From the NCBI GenBank assembly GCA_039111635.1, contig JBCAQO010000013.1, positions 248,001-312,000 on the forward strand: a DNA stretch of 64,000 nt, written 5' to 3'. Numbering within the stretch: the stretch's first letter is position 1; each line of letters opens with the position of its first letter. This document shows, piece after piece, positions 10,440 through 21,592 of this stretch. Under the pieces are notes generated by a model. That model saw only the letters and a list, made by a program, of their open reading frames with translations. It was not told the origin of the DNA and made no database searches. The stretch comes from Heterobasidion occidentale (taxonomy: Eukaryota > Basidiomycota > Agaricomycetes > Russulales > Bondarzewiaceae). The translations under genes were made by a program, and so were the position numbers.

Positions 10440-12560
10440 CTCTTGTCATTGGTTGCATTGCATGATTGCAGGATGTCCTACCGTTCGGAAATAGATATGT
10501 GGCTGGGTGGCTTCAGCGCTCGAGTACGTAAAGAGGTTCAGCGGAAACAGAGTCTGGACTTGCTCGTGTCTACATCTCTTTTCTTTGAATATTTCGTCCC
10601 TCCCTCATGGCCGCGTTCAACGATATACCCCTTGACAAAGCTGGTATCATCTCGACAGTGATTGAGGGGGTCTTGTATGGTGAGCTCGCCGAGCGTATGG
10701 TATGATATCCTCCCGACTGACAAACATTCAAACATCGCGCCTAGGATTTTCCCTCTTAATGTTCGCCATAACACTATGGGTTCTATTCTACCACCGGTCA
10801 ACAAAGGATATCAACAGACCAATGGTTGTCGTCGCCATACTGCTCTTCGCGTTCAGTACCATGGTACATGCCTTATCTAAACTCCAAGATATACTTGCTC
10901 AAACTTTGATTTTTTAGCATCTAGGAGTCGACATACATCGAATTATCCTAGGTCTCGTGGACAACAGAAACCACCAAGGCGGCCTGCTATGTGGTTTGCC
11001 GACACTTCACAGTTCACGTTTGTCTTCAAGAACACGATCTATCTGTTCCAGACCATGTTGGGCGACGGTGTAGTCGTGAGTACTCATTTACCACGCATGA
11101 TAATTATTCGTCACATCCAATCGTGTTCCAGATATATCGCTGCTATATGGTTTGGCAATCCATCTATGTAATCATATATCCCTTAATCATGCTAACCGGG
11201 GCTGCAGGTGAGCAGGGTTATCATTTGCGGTTACTCTCTAATTTTGATTGCGCTAAATTACCGTGCTACAGTTGCAGGCGCTGGAAGTGTTTGGGCCTGC
11301 TCGCAGGCCGATCCATCGCGGGATGTTAATTTCATCGCACAGATAGAACCGTGGATCACAGCCTTTTGTTCATCTACATTGTCTACCAACCTTATCTGCA
11401 CTTGTACGCCATCTTGTTCGGGTCCTAAGTTTTGGTCGCTGATATTCCTGATAGTCCTTCTTGCATTTCGAATCCAGCAGATAAACTCTCGCGTCCGGCG
11501 TAATGGCGGATCCACTCTCATGCCTGTAGTGCTCATCATCATCGATGCTGGTCTCTTATACTCCGCGTCCCTCCTTTCAGGACTAGTTTGTTTTGTCGCT
11601 CACTCCAATGGCACATGGGTTGTCCTCGATATGGTGAGAGCCTGTTTCTCATCTCTTTTTTTGCCATTGACACTGAACAATCTGACGTCGTCGTATTATT
11701 GGTACTAGATTATGCCGATCACCTCGATTGCGTTTTACATGGTCATCATTCGTGTCGGTGTTGCGAACGTCACTCCTTCACGTCAAGGGTACTCTTCAGG
11801 GTTTGGTGATGCGCTTGGTCAGACACAGAACCGTGACTACGTGCTGCAGCCACTTGAGGTGCACATCTCGCAGCTCACGGAAAGCCAACAAGACAAAATC
11901 GATCAGCGGAGCGATGCACCAAGTTTCCAAGCACGCGGAAGAAGTATGATTTTTTTTCCTGCTGGTTGTGTGTGTAGATCGATGTCAGGATCTTGTTTCC
12001 CTTAGCCATTGCTGTGATTGGCAGCGATGATCCCACCCAAAGTGCCTTGTCGAATGCAGCTAGTTGTTAACCAATCATTTCTTGTATGGTTCATTCATCT
12101 TTCCTCTACAAAGCACCCTTCTGTACTCTCGAAGTGTATCTCCTCATTGCATACTTGTTGCTAGAAGAGGCCCAATTTCGAACATGACATGGTGTGCCAT
12201 TCAACAGCACTTCGCTTGTCAGATGTGTGTGACCACCATTGTTTTTGGAGCACGGATTGCGTGGGGTCAGAACAACGTCGAATGAAGCAACTCTTTCTAC
12301 GCTCAACCCTCGGTAGAAGCGTTGAATCCATTCTCATGGAAAAAGACAAACCCGTTCATGATTAGGTCGGACTCTTTGTTTGCACCACACCACATTTGGT
12401 TGTCAACGACTCAATAATCTCCACCATGTAACCTCCTGCGAGATGCACTCGTTCTACTAATCCCCGTTGGGACGGTAATGGTAAGCCTTTGACTATACCT
12501 GATTATCGATAGACGATGTCTCGGAGGTCTCGGAAGTCAAGATTCACATCAAAACCATCA
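10440..12560 (+). repeat. segmental duplication, copy B (membrane-protein gene plus flanks)
   Basis: Counterpart of 1500-3800, same orientation, about 8.9 kb away. Exons are more alike than introns and flanks, but the flanks are also clearly homologous, including the 3' stretch near 12180-12270 (compare 3290-3360). The duplication therefore moved as a block of about 2.1-2.3 kb, not as a retrocopy, because introns are kept. Confidence 0.75.
10607..12005 (+). pseudogene. multi-pass membrane protein, copy B, frame-broken
   Basis: Paralogue of the gene at 1668-3001 with the same exon plan. The ATG at 10607 begins MAAFNDIPLDKAGIISTVIE. Matching segments include FSLLMFAITLWVLFY, MVVVAILLFAFSTM, IYRCYMVWQSIYVIIYP, MPVVLIIIDAGLLYSASLL and MPITSIAFYMVIIRVGVANV. 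In the third exon copy A reads ggcggccctgcc while this copy reads ggcggcctgcta (about 10983). One C is missing and the frame runs to a stop. Near 11925 an extra base replaces the SKHAEEV ending with an unrelated tail to 12005. The first defect matches the run-contraction errors seen in other genes here, so copy B could be a functional gene with a consensus error. The altered tail is more likely real divergence. Confidence 0.6.
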
Positions 12561-13241
12561 TCGAAAGTCAAAATTGGATCGTAGGCCACAACGTGTTTCA
12601 CATAGTTCATGTTTAATCTGTCACATCGTGAGTATCTGTGCAGGGCAGTGAGACCTGGATATGGATCCTAATTCAGTAATACTGCGTTAGAACAATTGGA
12701 AGCTTCAGGGCCATCTCAAGCCCACAGAAAATACCAATGGCCCTATCGCAAGCAGTCGAGGTACAACATGGGCGTATATGTGCACCTGCTTCATATCGTC
12801 AAATAGATCACGAGCTCGGAATTGAGAGCAGTCCTTCCGAGCAATTAGTTGCAATCATTGTTGCACGGAGTATGTTCACAGGTGTACACTGCGTTCCAAA
12901 TTCTCCTGATTGATATGCAGTTGGAAATCAGTGGCTGACAATCCTAAGGTTTTTTTTAGTCCCCCATAGTCGTCCATGCGAGTCATCAGCAAAGGCAAAT
13001 ATATGCACTCACCTGCTCGGCGCTCATCGACATCCCTGGTCGCAGGTCGTGGTGACAAACACAAACGTAGAATCTACTTTCAGGAACATTTTTCCACGAT
13101 GTATGGCACGATCACGTGCTGTTTGAACTCGCGCCTCGCGCTTCATTTCGTTGTCTGCGACGGACGACGACGACGACGACGACAACGAAAGCTACTCCGC
13201 ATAGGTTCTGCTAGCAGAACGTACGTCAAGGCGACCACAAC
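12561..13241. other. intergenic, no gene recognised
   Basis: Spacer before the Ase1-like gene, presumably with its promoter toward 13241. Its only structured part is a GAC-rich microsatellite, listed separately. Confidence 0.5.
13160..13187. repeat. (GAC)n microsatellite
   Basis: An uninterrupted run of gac/acg triplets about 55 bp upstream of the Ase1-like ATG. It probably lies in the 5' UTR or promoter. Confidence 0.7.
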
Positions 13242-15845
13242 ATGGAGATGTTGCCGGAACCGTCCATAACGTCACTCCTTAACTCTCTACACACCCATCT
13301 CCAATCTCAGACACAATCTACTTCCGACGTTGCATGGACAGCTAGGCCTACCACCGACTGCACTCGCAGATGAGCTACTGTCATTACAACAGACATTGAC
13401 ACGATGCGTAGAAGATCAGATAGATGGCAGACGGAAGCAGGTGGATGAATGGCTATCGAAATGCGAGGGGGTGGAGAAGGAATGCCACAGGTATGGTGTT
13501 GCATTGGGTGGCCATATCAAGGGGCCAGGAAGCACTGTTGGAGAGGCTCTGAAGGAACATGTTCTCCCCAAACGCTATGACGTGCTGACAGAATTGCAGG
13601 AAAAGCTGAGACAGGTGCGCATCGATGAAATGTGTTCTCGTCGTCTACATAGTGTTTATGTCCCGATTTTTCAGTTGTACCATACAAAATACGAACAGCT
13701 TCTCACCCTCACGAATCGGATTGCCGTGCTATCTCGAACACTAGGGGAGGGATTCTTTGCGGAAGACATTCTTGAGCCCAAAGTCGCTGGGGAGGGGAAT
13801 CTTTTGAATGCTGCAAACATGCAACATCGGGACGTCACACCCGAGCGTTTCTCGAAATTGGAGAAGGAGCTTGTTCGTGGCAAAGGTGAAGTCGTGAGTA
13901 TCATTCCGCTCGCTCCCCTATAAACGCCTCTCAAGTATTATCAGGCCAAGCGAGTAGCGCAACTGCAATCAATCTTCGTGCAGATAGATTGGCTGTACAC
14001 AGAACTTGGCATTGCACCCCCCTCCGTCGCTGATTTCTCTCCGGACTCGAATGCAGCCTCGACGTCCTCTCTCCATCTCTCCGCTCTGTCTCGGCCAATC
14101 ACAACGCGGGCCAGCAATTCCAACCCCAACCTCAACCTCAACGCCGATCCTTTCCTTTCCGACTCCCTCGCCACCCCTACACCAGGCTCGCGAACGAGAC
14201 CACGCACACCCGCTCTTTTCCTTACTTGCGACCTCGACCCTCCTGAGACGCCATACGAACTCGTGTTTGCTCGCTTTGCTGCTCGGCTAGAAGAAGCAGA
14301 CAGCGAAGGCCTGGTCGAGGGCCGCACAGTCGGACTCGAAGGCGTCGAGCCGACGCCAGGGTTGCTGGCATGGGCTGAAGGTGTGGTTTCCGACCTCGAG
14401 GATACCAAACGCCGTCGCGAGGGGCGCATACAGGCGATGTACGATCAACTAGAAGGTCTTTGGCGGCGCCTGGGAGTTCCCGACTCGGCCATGGATGGGT
14501 TCGTGGACGCTCATCGGGGAAGTACGGAGGACACGGAGCAAGCGTATGAGGAGGAGTTGGAGCGGATGCTCGAGCTGAAGAGAGAGATGATGGGCACATT
14601 CGTTCAGAACGCGCGGGATGAGATCAGCAAGCTTTGGGAGGAGCTCATGATCGGGGAAGAGGAACGTGAGGATTTCGCGCCCTTCTTCGACGGTAAGTAT
14701 ACAGCTCTCATTCTCCAGCGGTGATGTCTGACAGAAGCATAAAGACGAACACACGGAAGAGCTGTTGACCATCCACGAGGACGAAATCAAACGACTCAAG
14801 GATGAGCGGCGAATGAAGGCCCACCTACTCGGCAGCATACGGAAGTACTTTGACATCCGCGAAGAAGAGAAAGAGCTCGCGTCCGCCGCATCCGATCAGA
14901 ACCGCCTCCTTGGTCGTGGACCCCGCGATCCAGGGCGGCTGCTGCGAGAAGAGAAGATGCGCAAACGTGTTCAGAAGGAGAAACCCCGCGTGCGTTCATT
15001 TCGTCTTCATTCGCCAGCGATATTCTGACCACGCTGCGCTTGAGCAGCTCGAGCAAGACCTCCTCGCATCCATACCAGCATGGGAAGCCGAAGCCGGCCG
15101 CCCCTTCCTCGTCCACGGCGCCAGCATGCTCCAGATTCTGCTCGAAGCTGCGGGCCTGAGCAGCGACAAGGAGAACGCGCGGCGTAAACCAGGACAGCGC
15201 GCGGGCTCGGTACCCCCGCGCGCCACAACTCCGTCCAACTCGAACTCCACGCACGCGCCCGGCTACGGCCACCACCTCGGCAGCAGCAGCAGCAGCGGGA
15301 AGGGCACCGTCACGCCCGCCGTGCGCCCCGCCTCGAGCCAGGGCTTGCGCTCCGTCCCGCAAAAGCGGCCCCGCCTCGGCGACGCGACGGCCGCGTACGG
15401 GAACGCGCCGGGGATTCCACCCGTCCCGCGCATCCGCCCGCCGTCTCCGAGCAGAATTGCGATGCCCAAGCCCGTCTCCGCGTCGCTCTCGCTCTCGACG
15501 TCCACCTCCGCGTCCTCGCTTCCCCGCCCCACACGCAACGTCTCCGCCCCGCGGCCGGGCACGCAGCACCACACGTTGGGGATCGGGCGCGCGCCGGCGC
15601 GCGCGTTGGGCACGTCGGTGGGCCCGGGCACGTATCGTCATGCGCCGCGCACCGCGTCCTCCACGGCGGTCTATCGCGCGGCGCCGGCGCCAAATCCGCA
15701 GGTGCTCGCACGCAAGGCGTCGAGGGCGCGGCGGGAGAGCTTCAAGCCTCGGCCGAGCGTCGACGGGGCGTGGGCCTCTGGTGCGCCGGGAGGGCGGTAC
15801 GGTGGGTTCGGAGGTGCAATCGTGAAGGAGGAGGATGACTACTGA
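13242..15845 (+). CDS. Ase1/PRC1/MAP65 microtubule-bundling protein
   Basis: Crosslinks antiparallel microtubules at the spindle midzone in anaphase and cytokinesis. I place the ATG at 13242 (MEMLPEPSITSLLNSLHTHL then QSQTQ). Later blocks include LGLPPTALADELLSLQQTL, DGRRKQVDEWLSKCEGVEKE, LYHTKYEQLLTLTNRIAVLS, VAQLQSIFVQIDWLYTELGI and, after an intron whose acceptor is aaag before 14748, HTEELLTIHEDEIKRL. The family-defining conserved region RDPGRLLREEKMRKRVQKEK and then IPAWEAEAGRPFLVHG is intact. The tail is basic and Ser/Pro-rich, as in other Ase1 proteins, ending at 15845. At about 13317 there is one base too many (aca caa t cta ctt), separating the N-terminal 25 codons from LLPTLHGQLGL. 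No intron can explain it. Convergent with the GH88 gene. Confidence 0.9.
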
Positions 15846-16521
15846 ACCCTGCGCGCGCGGCGAGCGTCGGTTCGAGATGCGCGTTGTTGTAAGTATTTAG
15901 AGTGCCGTGCTCCCTCCGATTCTTCTACTTTTCTTGTGCTCAATGCCTATCTATCGATCTGCCCCAGTCACGACTTGTAACGATGGCCGTGTTCATTTAT
16001 TCGTTTCGTTTCTTCTCTCCCCTTTCTTCTTCTCTCTCTCTCTCGATCCCGTTCCTGTGGTCCCACTGGCTTGTTTCTGTTCCCCGCCTTAATATGTTCG
16101 GATGCCGATGTGGTTCATGCGATTGATCATCGCTGCCATAAGATCTTGTGTATGTTTCAATAGCGATAGCATCAACTGGTCCGCGAGCAGTCGACGGACA
16201 TCACTATTATACCAAACTGCCCATACTATGCAAAGACTGCCTTGTCGGGGGCGAGTTGCCCAATCACACAGGTCTCCATTATATTCACGGAGTGTCAGAT
16301 ACAGGTGAGTTATGTCAATATGGATACAACCACGCCTTCGATGACAGCAGCACAATACAGCCCTCAACCGCGCATGGTCGATCACAAGCTCTGCGCCCTC
16401 GCCATCAGCCCTCCCTCCTCCCTCTACACAACACAGTCCTTGGAAAGTGTCCAAAAGTTCGATGCTGGCCAGACCCCATGGTGGTAGCGCTCGCACTGCA
16501 AATTCCGTGCTGCCCAACCCG
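15846..16521. other. convergent 3' intergenic region
   Basis: Between the stops of the Ase1-like (+) and GH88 (-) genes, so it holds both 3' UTRs. A pyrimidine-rich ctctctctctctctcg lies near 16035. I see no third gene. Confidence 0.55.
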
Positions 16522-18832
16522 TCAACATGCCGCGAGGCCCATCTGGACCAGCGTGTTCGCCGCCTGAATGAAATAGTAGTCGCCTGTTTGCCGTTCTCCA
16601 ACCATCAATCAAATGGCCACAACATCGAAGCGGAGAGACAGTGAACGCAAAGATGAAATACGATATGGATAGATTTGAAGACTGGCAAGGGGCGGAAGCG
16701 GGACGAGGCAAGGATAAAACAGTAACAAAGAAAGAGGGCAGAAAACTCACCATACACAATTCCGGTGTCATTGTTGCCCGTAGTACCGTGGTTGTTGACC
16801 GTCCCATTGGAGAGCAAGCTGGCCCATTCGGGCTTCCAGAACGCGGACGTTGTATCATCCAGGATCTAGAGAACAACATTGAACAAAGATATCTCCGTGA
16901 GCAGGCACGCATCGAAGCACACAGATCCCCGCGCATTCGCGACGAACCCAGCACCAGAAGACAGAAACCGACCTTGGTAGCCGCCTGACGCCACACTCCC
17001 GCCCCCGAAACGTTCGCAGGCTTCAGCGTTGCCTCCTGCTGCGCGAGCAGCAGCAGCCCGTTAACCGCGATCATAGCCGCGGACGAGTCTGCGGGGCGCG
17101 GAGGATCAAGCGGCGCGAGGAAGTCCCTGGCGTGCCATGATCAGCGGGCGGAGAAACAAATTACGGTGATAAGGGAGAGAAATACCAGGGAACGATGCCT
17201 CCCGCGGGGATGTGGTTAATGAAGTACTGCGCCATCCGCCGCGACGTATCGAGGTAGCGCTGGTAACCTGTGCGGCGGTACACTGCCGGATAGGAAAGCA
17301 AGATCAGATGCTACAAGTTCGCATTGAAAGATTGGGGATAGAGCAAGGAAAGCGTTGCAGTGCGCGCCTCCGAGTGGCTGGCATACAATTAGCCGCATCG
17401 CCGAAACAAATCATACTAAACAAAACGAAAGAAAAAATAAACGCTCACTGTTCGCAAACCCATACACCCCCCACGCCTGCCCACGGCTCCACGTACTCCA
17501 ATCTGCGTATCCCTGGGCCGTGCGCCGTTCGAAAACGACCCCGTTGTAGCATTATAATCCACGACGTGAAACGAGGAACCTGCGCCGCCAATCCCGAGTT
17601 CGTACACGGCGCACGGGGGAAAATGTCGGCACGCGTACAACGATAGGGAGCACGAAAACGGCGACAAACGAAAGGGAGGTGGTGGGTCAGAACGCGAGAA
17701 GTTCATAGAAGGTACCGCCGCGTACCGTCCGATCGAACGTGGTTCGTCATCGTTTTGTCGGCGTGCGAGATCGCGATGTCGCGCAACGTCGTGTTCCCGG
17801 TGAGGTCTGCAGATACGAAGAGAACCTATAGACAAGGCTGATGCATGAGCCAGCGCTGCCAAGCGAGTAATTACAGACAGATTAGGCAGACGCGCGCATG
17901 GTAGTACTGTGTTTACTACAATGTGTGCGCATATAAACAGCATTCAAGTCGCCATAGAGGGCATATACCCGCCTAGAAGCATATTCAAGGCGAGAAAGAA
18001 ACATGTACACAGATGAGGACAGCCAGAAAACGTGTGCATACACTGAAAAGAGGGTTTTTCGGTCTTTTCAGTGTGCTCATTCAAAGAACACGCATATACT
18101 CGTCAACACCCACTCAGATTTTGTCTTGCCCAGCCTTCTACTCTTTTTTGTAAGAAATCAGGAAATCAACAACAGAACGCACCTCGAGATTCATCATATT
18201 GTCGATGATGACTTGAAAATCCTCCGGGTCTGCCGCGTCCCAGCTGCGCGTGCAGCCGACAATTGGATTGAATCGCGCGGCGAGCATAGACGCGAACGTG
18301 TTCACGGTCGTGCGCGCAGTGGCGTTCGTAGGATTTCTGTCAATTATTCACGCATTCATTCATCTTTTTATGTTGAGTACAAGGAAACGAGCACGAGCAC
18401 GAGCGCGCTGGATCCAGATAGGCGCGCTTACATGGCCAATTCGTCCACGAACGGAAAACTCAAAAAACCGACGTCGTGCCCCTGGTGGTTCAGCACCGTC
18501 AGCGGGTCCTCGCCCGTCGCCCACTGGCGGCCCAGCGCCAGCCACTGCGCGCTCTCGCTCCCGAAGCGCGCGGGGCAGAGCGCCGCGCGTGTGTGCAGGG
18601 CGTAGAATGTCGACGGGAGGAAGCCGGTGGTCCAGGTGTCGGCGGGCGCGAGCTGCCACGTGCCAGTGTCGCGAGTGGTTTGCGCGGGGTAGTTTGTGGG
18701 GACGCGCGGGGAGGAGACGAGTGAGGCGGTGGTGAGGAGCTTGCGAGAGATGAGCGGGGAGAAGAGTTCTGGAGGCGGTGGGGAAGAGGCCACGAAGGAG
18801 AACAAGAAGAGGAGGGGGAAGAGGAGGAGCAT
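16522..18832 (-). CDS. glycoside hydrolase family 88 (unsaturated glucuronyl hydrolase), secreted
   Basis: Predicted to release the unsaturated uronic acid from oligosaccharides made by polysaccharide lyases. The ATG at 18832 starts with a clear signal peptide (MLLLFPLLFLFSFVAS). Ordered blocks are WQLAPADTWTTGFLPSTFYA, GHDVGFLSFPFVDELAM, FNPIVGCTRSWDAADPEDFQ, VIIDNMMNLE, SADLTGNTTLRDIAISHADK, FHVVDYNATTGS, FERRTAQGYADWSTWSRGQA and WGVYG. They continue with MIAVNGLLLLAQQ, SLLSNGTVNNHGTTGNNDTG and, after the last intron, DYYFIQAANTLVQMGLAAC with the stop at 16522. The Asp in the GHD block and the Asp in RSWDAAD fit the GH88 active site. Several introns carry GT-AG ends. The frame slips once between TTGS and FERR (about 17535, tcg-tttt where the family expects one more base). 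I treat this as a consensus error in a real enzyme. Confidence 0.88.
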
Positions 18833-19706
18833 TGTGGGGATTAGAGGGAGAGAAAGAGAACGAGAGAGCGCGCATTTAAGGAGAAGACAGGGCGCGAGAG
18901 GCGAAAGAAGAAGCTACGTTGAGAGCCGTGTCTCGTGATCGTCTCTCACCAGCTGATGCTTGCAAGGGTCCTGGCGAGGTCATCGCAGGGCGAGTGGTCA
19001 TGAGGTCATCCCGTACGGCGCGAATGAGGTCATATGCCAGCACGCCTACTCAAGATACATTCGTATTATTGATGGGACCAAGGCGAGCTCGAGCACGAGG
19101 AATGGTGAGCACTGAGCTGGACACCAGATGAGGTAGGCCCAGCGGCCAGGGCCCAGGACGGCTTTATCCGAGGACCGAAATCGATTGAAATCCCGCGGCA
19201 TCGGCCGTCTTCTACTGAAGCTCATTGTAGCTCATTGCGTGAGCTGCGAGATCTAACCAGCTTTATACACATCAGATGAAATGACATGATTCAGGTGCTA
19301 AGCAGGGTGCAATGGTGAAGGTGAGAAAGACAATCAGATCCTAGCAGCAGCCCGATCAAATCTAAAACAGATTTGGAGGTAGTGGCATATCTACAAGCAA
19401 TGCGACGTGAACATACGTTGTCAGATGGCTCTACCAATGTGATTTTGACAGAGAATGAACCATGAAACGTAGCATACAAAACAAGACGTCAATCAAGAAG
19501 TTAGACGAGGGATCACCATTCACAACCGATCACAACGGCGGATACAACAGGGAGATGAAGACGGGTCAGGCATACTTACAAGCATTCACCGGCGCAATCC
19601 TTTACAGAGCAGCTCACAAAACTCACCGACAAGGACACGGAAGAATAAATTCACACCTATCACTCTTTGAACGCCCTTCTGAGCCCGTCATGAAGCCTCA
19701 TGTAGT
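18833..19706. other. intergenic, no gene recognised
   Basis: The promoter region of the GH88 gene followed by a spacer. No frame here shows a domain or plausible splicing. Confidence 0.5.
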
Positions 19707-20980
19707 CTATGGTTGTAAAGCCATCGGCCAAAAGTTTTGATTGCAAGTTGTCTTGCATTTCTCGAGACTCAAGCGAGCAAACTCGAAATCCTTCTTCCCA
19801 CACAAGCCGTGCTTACTGAGTATCTCGACATGGTGATCGTCAAGGCCAATACGATACACGAAGTCCAGGACGTCTTTGGCGTGTTCGCGGGTGGGCACTG
19901 GAGGGCTTAGAGCTGCAAGAACGGGCCCAGGTTCTACCTCACCGCTGGGAGCAATCTATAACGCCGAGGAAATCAGCGTAATATTCAGATTTTCAGAGAA
20001 TCCCGGTCAGATAGTATCTACTTTTTGGGTAGTACGGCGACACGTCAGATCTTCTAAAGATTCCGATCGCTCTCGTTTCAGAGGGATCAACGGTGCAATT
20101 GAATTCTGTTTTGAGATTTCTGAGAAATAATTGGCTGATCAAAGGATGGTTTGTCTGTCCATGCGGTTGCTCGAACAAAACCACTGCTCACCGGCTTTTT
20201 GCTGAAGTAAAGTTGAAGATCGAGGAGGTGAGATTGAATGCTCTTGCTTTTGCGGGGGCTCAACAGGTACGAAGTCACCACCAAAATGCGCTGGCGAGGC
20301 TGACGCCTTCGGGGAGTCATTGACCGGTGACATCCTGGGTCCGACGAGACACCTGGCGATCTGCAGGAGCTGGAGGTAGCATCCAAGGCTCAGTCGCACA
20401 TTTATGACGTCTATCGGTGAAGAGTGACGAGCATACCCTGTTTTGCTTCTGACTCACGTAGCACCGAGAGGAATATCCTTTTATTTTTTTTGCGTTCTTG
20501 CAGACCAGCCTCTCGCCTCTTGTATATATCCTGCGCTCGTTGCTTCATCTGATACGACCGCAAATCATTCATGGGGTCTGTGATTCCGACGTGCGCACAA
20601 CTGCAGCAGGACAACGGTCAGGTTCATGATCAGCAAAATGCGTGACGCAGAAGCCCCAGAAAGAGAATACTATTACACGGTGCCACCATGCCCTTGAGCC
20701 TTTCTGAATGTCTCTCTTTCACACTACCGCCATCTGAAGGACCATCTGTATCATGACCAGATGGGACATAGTCCTCATCTTCAGACTCGGACACCGTGGA
20801 TGAGGAAGAGCTCCACAGCGCATCCACTGCAATCGCTTCATCTACCTCAGATTTGATCGCAGACTGTGCAGCTGTATGATCAACCGGGCATCCTTCGTCA
20901 TTGTCATTGTCATCGCCATCGAGAGCGATGTAAGACTCGGCTATGGATGTGGCAGATGCATAGATTTTGTCTTCGTCCAA
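19707..20980 (-). CDS. hypothetical protein, tentative multi-exon model
   Basis: I do not recognise this gene. Three minus-strand stretches look coding and may be exons of one gene. An acidic N-terminal part starts at 20980 (MDEDKIYASATSIAESYIAL, with DGDDNDNDEG and SSSSSTVSESEDEDYVPSG). A basic helical part near 20570-20440 reads LRSYQMKQRAQDIYKRREAG then LQERKKNKR. A C-terminal part ends at 19707 and contains AKDVLDFVYRIGLDDHHVEI then LSKHGLCGKKDFEFARLSL. The last piece has the helix spacing of a SAM-like or other small helical domain, which is only a guess. Joining introns were not resolved with confidence, and the middle (20139-20399) is low-complexity. It could be a transposon-derived or fast-evolving nuclear protein. 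Confidence 0.3.
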
Positions 20981-21592
20981 ATTGTCATTCCATCAATTCT
21001 TTTTGATCTTGAAGATGGTGGCAGGTGAGGTTCCATAGTAGTTTGCGAGTTCGATGTCCGAGAAAGAATTTGTCGCAGCGGACTCACGCACTAGCGCGCG
21101 GAACAGGCGCGACGGCGTCTTGTGCCGACTGTAAGGAAATAAAACTTGTGAATATGATGATGATGATGTTCATGATGTTCATGATGATCGTCAGACTCAC
21201 GGACATGTCATTCTTGCTCTATCAGCGCCGCCGCCGTCGCGAGTCGCCGCACAGAATGCTCGTCGCTGCTCGACGATCGCGGACAACCACTGGACAACCT
21301 GACTGGAAGTCGCCGGTTTCGCGGGACTGATCGGCCGGCAGCGGGGAACGGTCCACTTTCCCACGTGTGTCTTCCTTCCCCTTCCGCCTAGCGCTTGCCA
21401 GTGCATCTCCACTCCCAGCTCCAGCTTCAATCAACATCTACTCATCCCCTTTCTCTAATTTCTACACCTCTGTTTTACCACAACTATCTCCCATAAGTAC
21501 ATATACGACATAGGCTATCAAGCCTGCGCCTTTCTTTCACGCACTCTTCGGCGAACCGAACTCATTGCTCGGATCACTTTGTACATGCCGCC
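20981..21592. promoter_or_regulatory. upstream region of the kinase gene, with an ATG/GAT microsatellite
   Basis: The spacer before the kinase ATG at 21593. It carries an imperfect atgatgatg/ttcatgatg repeat at about 21154-21189. The CT-rich stretch from 21360 to 21590 is typical of a fungal promoter and 5' UTR. No specific factor site was identified. Confidence 0.45.

Noticed and set aside
16000..19000. Idea of a pectin or glucuronan degradation gene cluster around the GH88 gene
   Set aside because: Neighbours are a spindle protein and an unknown gene. No polysaccharide lyase, transporter or regulator lies nearby.
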